Shown here piece after piece: positions 57,543 through 64,000 of a stretch of DNA of 64,000 nucleotides. The translations under genes were made by a program, and so were the position numbers. The DNA is taken from the NCBI RefSeq assembly GCF_014199215.1, contig NZ_JACIJC010000002.1:620001-684000 (forward strand), read 5' to 3'. Under the pieces are notes generated by a model, which did not search any database, was not told where the DNA came from, and was given only the letters and a program-made list of their open reading frames with translations. The stretch comes from Sphingobium boeckii (GTDB lineage Bacteria > Pseudomonadota > Alphaproteobacteria > Sphingomonadales > Sphingomonadaceae). How positions within the stretch are numbered: the stretch's first letter is position 1; every line of letters starts with the position of its first letter.

Positions 57543-59132
57543 ATGAACGATACTATCGGTGCAGCGCTCCACCGGGCGGCACGCAAATTCCGCGATCGCA
57601 CGGCAATCAGCTTCGGAGACCGGAGCTGGAGCTTTCGCGATCTGGATCGGGCGGCCGGAAATGTGGCCCGCGGACTCCTCGCAACGGGGCTGCAAAAGGG
57701 AGACAGAGTCGCGGTCTTCGGGGCGAATTCAGACGCTTACCTGCTGTGCTGGCTCGGATGCGCCCGAGCCGGGCTGGTCCATGTGCCAATCAACAACAAA
57801 CTGTCCAGCGGCGAATTGGCCTATATTGTCGGGCAATCCGGATCCCGCGCGATGTTCTGCGATGCCGACCGCCTGGCGGAAGTGGCCGCCCTACCCGACC
57901 TGCCTTCGCTCTCGATCTTCGGCACACTGGCTGCGGATGCCGGGTTGGATGTGCTTCGCCTGGCTGGTCAAGGCGACGGCTCACCGCCCGATGTCGCGGT
58001 CGAAGGCCATGACCTGGCACAGATCCAATACACGTCCGGAACCACGTCTGCCCCCAAGGGCGCGATGATGACGCACGCAGCGATTCTTGCCGAATATATG
58101 TCCTGTATTCACGATCTCGAATATGCGGAAGGCGATGCGTGTCTGGCCGCTCTGCCGCTTTATCATACCGCGCAGATGCACGCATTCTCCATGCCGCAAT
58201 TGCTGGCCGGGGGAACGATATGGATATTGGACCGGCCCGATCCCATGCTCGTGTTCGAAAGGGTGCGGCGGCATAGGATCGTTTCATTCTTCGCGCCTCC
58301 GACGGTATGGATCAGCCTGCTGCGTCACCCCGCGTTTGACGACCACGATCTGACGTCCCTGACCAAGCTTTATTATGGCGCGTCGATCATGCCCCGGCCC
58401 GTGCTTGACGAGATCGCGCGACGCCTGCCCAATGGCGGCCTTTTCAACGTCTATGGCCAGAGCGAGATCGGGCCGGTTGCCACGGTTCTGAAGCCGGGCG
58501 AACACGCCGCACGTCCCACGTCAGCGGGGCGTCCGGTATTGAATGTCGAAACGCGAATCGTCGACGAACAGATGAACGAAGTGCCGGCGGGTGCGCGCGG
58601 CGAGATCGTCCATAGATCGCCTCAGCTCTTGGCCGGCTATTGGCAGCGTGACGACGAGACCGAGGCGGCCTTCAAAGGGGGATGGTTTCATTCCGGCGAT
58701 GTCGGGATCATGGACGAGCAAGGCTATCTCCACATCGTCGATCGTGTCCGCGACGTGATCAACACCGGAGGCGTCTTGGTCGCCAGCCGCGAGGTCGAGG
58801 ATGTGCTGTTTACCCATCCCGCAGTTTCGGAGGTTTCGGTCATCGGCTTGCCGGATGACAAATGGATCGAGGGCGTAACCGCTGTGGTGATCCTTCGCGC
58901 TGACGCCGCGGCCAGCGAGGGTGAATTGATCGATCATGCGCGCCGCTCGCTCGCCGCCTATAAGGTGCCGAAGCGTGTCTATTTCGTCGATGATCTGCCG
59001 CGCAACGCAGCGGGCAAGATCCTGAAGCGCGAGCTTCGCGAACATTTCGGCGCGACGCGCGATCCATCCAATGATCGCGGCCTATCGATCATCCCAAATG
59101 TCCAAGAATTGTCTGGAGATCACACATCATGA
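57543..59132 (+). CDS. AMP-dependent acyl-CoA ligase 2
   Basis: 529 residues from ATG 57543 (AGGGAGG 5 bp before). ANL motifs: 'IQYTSGTTSAPKGAMMTH', 'LPLYHTAQMHAF', 'NVYGQSEIGPVATV', 'GWFHSGDVGIMDEQGYLHIVDRVRDVINTGGV', and catalytic Lys in 'PRNAAGKILKREL'. It activates an organic acid to CoA ester or adenylate. Its stop overlaps the flavin monooxygenase start (ATGA), so they are co-translated. Confidence 0.9.
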   Translation: MNDTIGAALHRAARKFRDRTAISFGDRSWSFRDLDRAAGNVARGLLATGLQKGDRVAVFGANSDAYLLCWLGCARAGLVHVPINNKLSSGELAYIVGQSGSRAMFCDADRLAEVAALPDLPSLSIFGTLAADAGLDVLRLAGQGDGSPPDVAVEGHDLAQIQYTSGTTSAPKGAMMTHAAILAEYMSCIHDLEYAEGDACLAALPLYHTAQMHAFSMPQLLAGGTIWILDRPDPMLVFERVRRHRIVSFFAPPTVWISLLRHPAFDDHDLTSLTKLYYGASIMPRPVLDEIARRLPNGGLFNVYGQSEIGPVATVLKPGEHAARPTSAGRPVLNVETRIVDEQMNEVPAGARGEIVHRSPQLLAGYWQRDDETEAAFKGGWFHSGDVGIMDEQGYLHIVDRVRDVINTGGVLVASREVEDVLFTHPAVSEVSVIGLPDDKWIEGVTAVVILRADAAASEGELIDHARRSLAAYKVPKRVYFVDDLPRNAAGKILKRELREHFGATRDPSNDRGLSIIPNVQELSGDHTS

Positions 59133-60517
59133 ATAAAACGAAAAAGCCCCTGTCCTTCGGCGTGATCCAGGGTCTGGCAATGTCCGGCATGGTTACCGGC
59201 ATCTGGGCGCATCCCGATAACAATTCGCACAACTTCCTTGCCTTGAATCACTGGATTGATCTGGCGCGCAAGCTCGAGTCCGGCGGCATCGACTTCCTCT
59301 TCTTCGCCGATCAATTCGCCTATCCGTTGAAGAACGGCACTCTGGCGCCACGCACTGTTCAGGATGCCGTGTCGTTTCCCATGGGCGATCCTGTGGTGCT
59401 GCTCTCGGCGCTTGCAGCCGCCACGACGCACCTCGGGCTCGTGACGACGATGTCGACCATGACCGAGGCCCCGCCCCATATCGCGCGTCGCCTGTCCACG
59501 CTGGACAGCCTTTCCGGTGGCCGGATCGGATGGAATGTCGTGACCGGCGCAAACCAGCAGTCCACCACCCGGATCTTCGGGACCGCCCTGCGCGAACACG
59601 GCGAGCGCTATGCCATCGCCGACGACTTCCTGGAACTGGTGCTCAAATTCTGGGAGGGAAGCTGGGAAGATGGTGCCGTCCTGAACGACAAGGCGGGCCG
59701 CGTCTATGCGGATCCCGCCAAGGTGCATGAGATCAAGCATCAAGGCCCGTATTTCAGCGCCGAGGGCGCGATGATGGTGCCGCCTTCACCGCAGCGCACT
59801 CCCGTTCTCTTTCAGGCCGGCACGTCGAGCGCCGGGCGCAGGTTCGCAGCAAAGTTCGCCGAAGCGGTCTTCATTTCCGGAAGCAATCCAAGCAAGGCGA
59901 TCGCCGACATCACAGCCATACGCACGCTGGCGCAAGAAGAGTTCGGCCGCGATCCCGGGTCGATCAAATTCATGGCTGGCGCGTTGTTCATCACCGGGGA
60001 CACCGAAGCGGAAGCGCGTCGCCGGCGCGAAGAAGCGGCATCCTATTCAACGATGGAATCGGCCATGCTGGAATGGTCCTACCACACCGGCATGGAGCTG
60101 ACCGAAGCCGATCTCGACAAGCCCATTCCCGGACAGACGAATGCGGTGGATGCGAAATCGCTCGTCGAAAAATATGCCGCTGGCAAGGGCGAGCAGCAGC
60201 AGCCGCAGACCATCGGCGAGATGCTTGAGCATCTGCGCCGCAATGGTCCGACAGGGCTTGGCTTCACCGGAACGCCCGAGCAGATCGCTGATGAAGTCGA
60301 AGCATTCGTCGACCAGACCGGTGTCGATGGGTTCCTGATCGAGCCGTTCTTGACGCCTTCGACCTATGACGATTTCGTGGATGGCATCATGCCCGCGCTG
60401 CGCAAGCGCGGCTTGGCCAAGAGCGGCTATGCGGGATCCACGCTACGCGAGCACCTCTTCGGCGAAGGGCACGCGCGACTGGGGAACGACCATATCGCAG
60501 CATCATTCCGGCGCTGA
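59129..60517 (+). CDS. NtaA/DszA-type flavin-dependent monooxygenase
   Basis: 462 residues. It belongs to the LLM class NtaA/SnaA/DszA branch: 'WAHPDNNSHNFLALNHWIDLARKLESGGIDFLFFADQ', 'HLGLVTTMSTMTEAPPHIARRLSTLDSLSGGRIGWNVVTG', 'ERYAIADDFLELVLKFW', 'PVLFQAGTSSAGRRFAAKFAEAVFIS'. Members use reduced FMN from a separate reductase to oxidise C-N or C-S bonds (nitrilotriacetate, dibenzothiophene sulfone, EDTA). No FMN reductase is nearby. It is the second gene of a ligase-monooxygenase-SDR-RraA group. Confidence 0.85.
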   Translation: MNKTKKPLSFGVIQGLAMSGMVTGIWAHPDNNSHNFLALNHWIDLARKLESGGIDFLFFADQFAYPLKNGTLAPRTVQDAVSFPMGDPVVLLSALAAATTHLGLVTTMSTMTEAPPHIARRLSTLDSLSGGRIGWNVVTGANQQSTTRIFGTALREHGERYAIADDFLELVLKFWEGSWEDGAVLNDKAGRVYADPAKVHEIKHQGPYFSAEGAMMVPPSPQRTPVLFQAGTSSAGRRFAAKFAEAVFISGSNPSKAIADITAIRTLAQEEFGRDPGSIKFMAGALFITGDTEAEARRRREEAASYSTMESAMLEWSYHTGMELTEADLDKPIPGQTNAVDAKSLVEKYAAGKGEQQQPQTIGEMLEHLRRNGPTGLGFTGTPEQIADEVEAFVDQTGVDGFLIEPFLTPSTYDDFVDGIMPALRKRGLAKSGYAGSTLREHLFGEGHARLGNDHIAASFRR

Positions 60518-60595
60518 CGAGCCGCTTTGCCGTGTTCGAAACGGCGCTCGACATCGGCAGGCATGTCGGCATTTTTACGATTAAGGAGACGAACA

Positions 60596-61360
60596 ATGGC
60601 AGATTCTTATAACCTCTACGGCAAGGTCGCGCTGGTCACCGGCGCGGCCCAGGGCATCGGCGAACATAGCGCCCGGCGCCTGGCCTCGCTCGGTGCCAGC
60701 CTGATCTGCACCGACGTGAATGAAGCGGGTGCCGCAGGTGTCGCTGCCGATATCTGCGCGCAGGGCGGCAAGGCGATCGCGGTCTCGCTCGACGTTGGCG
60801 ACGAGATCGCCTGGCAGGCTGTGGTCGCCAAGGCGATGGAAACCTTCGGCAAGGTCGATATCCTGGTCAACAATGCCGGCAAGCTGGAATTCGAACTCAT
60901 CCAGGACATGGAACTGGAGTCGTTCGACCGGATGATGCGCGTGAACGTGCGCGGCACATTCCTGGGCTGCAAATATATCCTGCCCGCCATGCAGGCGGCC
61001 GGCGGCGGAGCGATCGTCAACATCTCGTCCAACTCCGCCATGGTCTCCGACATGCCCGGCTGCGCGGCCTATTCCGCCTCCAAGGGCGCGACGCGGGCGA
61101 TGACCAAGGGCGTGGCGATAGATTATGTGCCGTTCAACATCCGGGTAAACTCCGTGCATCCCGGGCTTATCGCAACCCCGATCGCCAAGCCCTTTATCGA
61201 CGATCCCGAATCGCTGCCCATCGTGCTTGGCCGCACCCCCATGAAACGGCCCGGCGAGCCCGAAGAAGTCGCCAATCTGGTGGCCTTCCTTGCATCCGAT
61301 CAGTCATCTTTCATGACGGGCTCCGAAGTCGTCATCGACGGTGGTTTCACCGCTTGCTGA
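60596..61360 (+). CDS. Short-chain dehydrogenase/reductase
   Basis: 254 residues from ATG 60596 (AAGGAG 6 bp before). Rossmann motif 'ALVTGAAQGIGEHSARRL', 'LVNNAG' (DILVNNAGKLE), catalytic Ser region 'IVNISSNSAMVSDMPG' and YxxxK in 'AAYSASKGATRAM'. The end 'SSFMTGSEVVIDGGFTA' is typical of the 3-oxoacyl reductase-like / glucose dehydrogenase-like branch. It probably oxidises an alcohol formed in this pathway. It follows the monooxygenase by 78 bp. Confidence 0.9.
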   Translation: MADSYNLYGKVALVTGAAQGIGEHSARRLASLGASLICTDVNEAGAAGVAADICAQGGKAIAVSLDVGDEIAWQAVVAKAMETFGKVDILVNNAGKLEFELIQDMELESFDRMMRVNVRGTFLGCKYILPAMQAAGGGAIVNISSNSAMVSDMPGCAAYSASKGATRAMTKGVAIDYVPFNIRVNSVHPGLIATPIAKPFIDDPESLPIVLGRTPMKRPGEPEEVANLVAFLASDQSSFMTGSEVVIDGGFTAC

Positions 61361-61417
61361 TCCATGCGGCACAAGGGCGTCCGCTTCGCATCCCCTCTTG
61401 TTTGAAAGGGCAACGCA

Positions 61418-62113
61418 ATGATCGATGAAGCTCCTCTCGTCACCATTCAGCGAAACTTTCCCAGGCCTGATGAGCAGGCCATCGCGCCATTCAGAACAGC
61501 ATTCTCGAGCAATGTCGTGGATGCCATGGGTGGCCGCGGCGCGCTGGATCACAGCATCAGGCCGATGACGGGCATCGATCCGATCGGCATTCGCATCGTC
61601 GGCACGGTGCTGACATGCCACGCAGGGCCGGCCGACACATTGGCGCTGCTCGCCGCGATCGAGATCGCGCTGCCCGGCGATGTGCTGCTTTGCGCTACCG
61701 ACGCATTCACTGGCACCTGTGTCGCCGGTGATACGGTGTTGGGTCTCGCCCGGAATCGCGGGGTGGCCGGCTTCATCACCGATGGCGTCGTGCGCGACGT
61801 CAAGGGTATCCTGGCAACCCGAATCCCGGTCTATTGCCGGGGGATCAGCCCTAATTCACCGCACAATAACGGCCCCGGCACGGTCGGATTGCCGATCGTT
61901 ATCGGAGGCGTGCAGGCCCAGTCCGGCGACGTCGTGATCGCCGATTGCGACGGTGTCGTCATCGTCCCCCGGGTGGAGTTGGCGGCGCTGGCCCAGAAGC
62001 TGCTGGACGTCGAGGCGGCGGAAAAAGGCGTCGAGAAGATGGTGCGCGAAGGCCTGACCGCGCCGAGCGATCTGCTGCCCATACTCAAGTCGGACCGCAT
62101 CAAATATGTTTGA
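61418..62113 (+). CDS. RraA-like aldolase/decarboxylase
   Basis: 231 residues with AAAGGG before the ATG. Family motifs: 'SSNVVDAMGGRGALDHSIRPM', 'CHAGPADTLALLAAIEIALPGDVLL', 'GVAGFITDGVVRDVKGI', 'PVYCRGISPNSPHNNGPGTVGLPIVIGG' and 'GDVVIADCDGVVIVPR'. The G-x(20)-R-D/D pattern matches 4-hydroxy-4-methyl-2-oxoglutarate aldolase/oxaloacetate decarboxylase-like proteins rather than the RNase E inhibitor. In this operon it may cleave a hydroxy-oxoacid, giving pyruvate for the 2-oxoacid dehydrogenase encoded next. Confidence 0.8.
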   Translation: MIDEAPLVTIQRNFPRPDEQAIAPFRTAFSSNVVDAMGGRGALDHSIRPMTGIDPIGIRIVGTVLTCHAGPADTLALLAAIEIALPGDVLLCATDAFTGTCVAGDTVLGLARNRGVAGFITDGVVRDVKGILATRIPVYCRGISPNSPHNNGPGTVGLPIVIGGVQAQSGDVVIADCDGVVIVPRVELAALAQKLLDVEAAEKGVEKMVREGLTAPSDLLPILKSDRIKYV

Positions 62114-62153
62114 CGTTGCGTGCTGCTGAATGCCCATCACGCTGGATAGATTT

Positions 62154-62199
62154 GTGCGAACGGAGCAGCGGGCTGGATAGCCCGATGCTCCGTTCGCAC
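62154..62199. terminator. Bidirectional terminator hairpin
   Basis: A 14-bp perfect stem (GTGCGAACGGAGCA at 62154-62167, TGCTCCGTTCGCAC at 62186-62199) encloses a second stem (CGGGCT/AGCCCG). It lies between the convergent RraA-like and E2 genes. Confidence 0.85.
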
Positions 62200-62236
62200 C
62201 ATCAAGGTGCCGGATCGTTTCGTGGCGGCTGAAACG

Positions 62237-63466
62237 TCATACACATAGCAGCATCGGATTTTCGACCAGTTCCCGAAATGCCTGCATGAACTGCGCCGCG
62301 GTCGCGCCGTCGATGGCGCGGTGATCGAAGCTGCCTGTCGCCGACATGATCGTTGCCAATCCGATAGCGCCTTCCACCTTCCATGGTTGCTCAACGCCCG
62401 CGGCGACGCCCAGGATCATTGCCTGAGGCGGATTGATGACCGGTATCATCTCGTCAATGCCGAACATCCCCAGGTTCGAAAGCGAAGCGGTGCCTCCGCT
62501 ATAGTCCTCAGGTGCCAGCTTTCCGTCTCGCGCCTTTTGTGCCAGCGCCTTGCTGTTCCGCGCTATCGCCTTGAGCGAGAGGCTGTCGGCGGCGCGAATG
62601 ACCGGCGTCACCAATCCACCCTCGATCGCGACCGCCATTGCGATGTCCGCCCGGCCGAAATGATGCAGGGTATCGCCGCCGAACTGCACATTCGCGTCCG
62701 GCACCGCGATCAACGCCGCGGCCATGGCCTTGATCAACATGTCGTTGACACTGATCCGGTCCGTGCCATCTGTCAGGCTGCCGTTAAGCGCGCCCCGCAG
62801 CGCCAGCAGCGCATCGAGATTGCAGCGCGCCGTCAGGTAGAAGTGCGGCACGGTTTGCTTCGCTTCCGACAGTCGCCGTGCGATCGTGCGTCTCATGCTC
62901 GATAATGGCGTGGTTTGGACAGGAAGGTCGGCGGGTGGCGGCGCGATTTCGGCCCGCGGCGCGCACGTCGGACCAACCGCCCGCGCGCCAGCATCGGGCT
63001 GCGCGAGGCCAAGATCGACCCGCACGATGCGGCCGTTGGGTCCGGTTCCGGTGACGGTCGAAAGATCAATTCCCTGGATCCTGGCGATCCGCTGAACCAG
63101 GGGACCGGCCTTGATGCCGTCGAGGATCGGCTCAGGCGCGATGACCGGCACATCCGGCGCGGGCTTGGCCGACGAGGAAGTCAAAGGGACGGCAGCCTCC
63201 CGCGTCGGCTGGGCATCCATGTCGCCCGCCTGCGCAAGCAAAGCTATGACCGTGCCCACCGCAACATCCTGCGGCCCCTCACCGACAACGATTTGCAAGA
63301 TTGTGCCGTTGTCGATCGACTCCAATTCCATGGTCGCCTTGTCAGTCTCTATCTCTGCCAAGAGATCACCGGTGCGGATGATGTCGCCCTCCGCAACCAG
63401 CCACTTGACCAGGGAGCCCTTTTCCATGGTTGGCGACAAAGCGGGCATCTTCAATTCGACGGTCAT
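62237..63466 (-). CDS. 2-oxoacid dehydrogenase E2 (dihydrolipoyl acyltransferase)
   Basis: 409 residues from ATG 63466; the longer frame overlaps the E1 gene. One lipoyl domain (Lys in '[14 protein letters not shown]'), a peripheral-subunit-binding domain '[29 protein letters not shown]', and the catalytic core with '[25 protein letters not shown]' and '[20 protein letters not shown]' (His and Asp of HRxxDG). It transfers acyl groups to CoA. It follows E1 with 1 bp between stop and start (TGA-C-ATG). Together they may oxidise pyruvate or a pathway-specific 2-oxoacid. Confidence 0.9.
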   Translation of the reverse strand: MTVELKMPALSPTMEKGSLVKWLVAEGDIIRTGDLLAEIETDKATMELESIDNGTILQIVVGEGPQDVAVGTVIALLAQAGDMDAQPTREAAVPLTSSSAKPAPDVPVIAPEPILDGIKAGPLVQRIARIQGIDLSTVTGTGPNGRIVRVDLGLAQPDAGARAVGPTCAPRAEIAPPPADLPVQTTPLSSMRRTIARRLSEAKQTVPHFYLTARCNLDALLALRGALNGSLTDGTDRISVNDMLIKAMAAALIAVPDANVQFGGDTLHHFGRADIAMAVAIEGGLVTPVIRAADSLSLKAIARNSKALAQKARDGKLAPEDYSGGTASLSNLGMFGIDEMIPVINPPQAMILGVAAGVEQPWKVEGAIGLATIMSATGSFDHRAIDGATAAQFMQAFRELVENPMLLCV

Positions 63467-63467
63467 G

Positions 63468-64000
63468 TCAGTGGCCCAGAAAAAGTTCGGCGGCGGCGTC
63501 GATGATCGCCTCGCTATCGAGTCGATAGGCGCGGTGAAGGTCCGGCAAATCGCCGGTCTGGCCAAAGCGGTCGGTGCCGAGCGGGCTCACCCTCATGCCG
63601 GCGACGCCGCCCAGCCATGACAAGGCACCAGGCGATCCATCGAGTACAGTGACCAGCCCGGCCCCCGGCGCAAGGTGAGACAGCAGCATCTGGGCATGAC
63701 ACGGCATTGGCTCGGAGCCGTTCCAGCGCGCCGCGCGCTGCGCAGACCAGCCGCGGTGGAGCAGATCGGGAGAGGTGACATTGAGCAGGCCGAGGCCCGG
63801 CAGATCGTCGGCCAATTGTTCCCAGGCCAACAGCGCCTCGGGTGCAACCGCGCCGGTGAAGACGATCGCCGCCTCGGCCCCTTGCGTCGGTTTGCGCAAC
63901 CAATATCCACCCTTCAGCGCATCCGCCTCCCAGGCGTCGTCCGCCCTTTCGACCTGCGGGATCGATCGGGTGGTCAGCCGCAAATAGGCAGAGCCGCCAT
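63468..64000 (-). CDS. Homodimeric-type 2-oxoacid dehydrogenase E1, C-terminal part
   Basis: About 177 codons of the 3' end; the frame is open to the right edge (…[15 protein letters not shown]), so the TTG at 63983 is not the start. The visible part is the transketolase C-terminal domain of AceE-like E1: 'GGYWLRKP', '[22 protein letters not shown]', '[23 protein letters not shown]', '[53 protein letters not shown]'. The His and Gly residues of the DRFGQTG loop are conserved. It is co-operonic with the E2 gene. Confidence 0.85.
   Translation of the reverse strand, partial: GGSAYLRLTTRSIPQVERADDAWEADALKGGYWLRKPTQGAEAAIVFTGAVAPEALLAWEQLADDLPGLGLLNVTSPDLLHRGWSAQRAARWNGSEPMPCHAQMLLSHLAPGAGLVTVLDGSPGALSWLGGVAGMRVSPLGTDRFGQTGDLPDLHRAYRLDSEAIIDAAAELFLGH

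Overview
The window looks like a piece of an alphaproteobacterial chromosome, most probably a sphingomonad. It has high GC, several large TonB-dependent receptors sitting beside catabolic operons, GMC-type sugar dehydrogenases with Tat-type small subunits, and a homodimeric-type pyruvate-dehydrogenase-like E1 next to its E2. This assignment is an inference from gene content, not from a marker gene.

Layout. (1) 1-2.6 kb: chromosomal genes (truncated serine hydrolase, RNase H-like protein, MerC-like protein) ending in tRNA-Thr(TGT). (2) 2.6-17.97 kb: a 15.3-kb integrated element bounded by a perfect 47-bp duplication of the tRNA 3' half. Its right arm, all on the minus strand, reads integrase, AlpA-like excisionase, a stack of tiny overlapping genes, a Toprim/RecA-like primase-helicase with an iteron-like array beside an AT-rich tract, an HGGxSTG protein, and two T7-type virion core (ejection) proteins (gp14-like, and gp16-like transglycosylase). 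The left arm carries small, mostly unknown plus-strand genes. I see no capsid, portal, tail or terminase gene, so it resembles a phage satellite or a reduced prophage. An 8-bp word, GTAATCAC, usually paired with a second copy 3 bp away, recurs in five intergenic regions of the element.

(3) 18-37 kb: a catabolic block. VOC protein, Fe(II)/2OG-type oxygenase, adenosine-deaminase-like amidohydrolase, GMC oxidoreductase with small subunit, TIM-barrel epimerase and a TonB receptor lie in one direction. They are followed by a nitronate-monooxygenase-like flavoprotein, acyl-CoA ligase and acyl-CoA dehydrogenase, then a second TonB receptor with a TetR regulator and two matching operator-like palindromes. 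A hipBA toxin-antitoxin pair closes the block. (4) 37.36-38.13 kb: a third, diverged copy of the tRNA-Thr 3' half beside a frameshifted tyrosine-recombinase pseudogene, the scar of another integration event.

(5) 38-64 kb: a second catabolic block that repeats the TonB receptor, oxygenase, deaminase-like and GMC/small-subunit genes as diverged paralogues. It adds an MDR oxidoreductase, MFS transporter, carboxylesterase and ThuA-like protein. After these come an amine-oxidation module (DadA-like oxidase, RidA, YkvI-like transporter, aldehyde dehydrogenase, XRE-cupin regulator), an SMP-30 lactonase, an operon of acyl-CoA ligase, NtaA-type flavin monooxygenase, SDR and RraA-like protein, and the E2 and truncated E1 of a 2-oxoacid dehydrogenase. 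Together the blocks suggest uptake and stepwise breakdown of one or more glycosylated, nitrogen-containing compounds; the substrate cannot be named from sequence alone.
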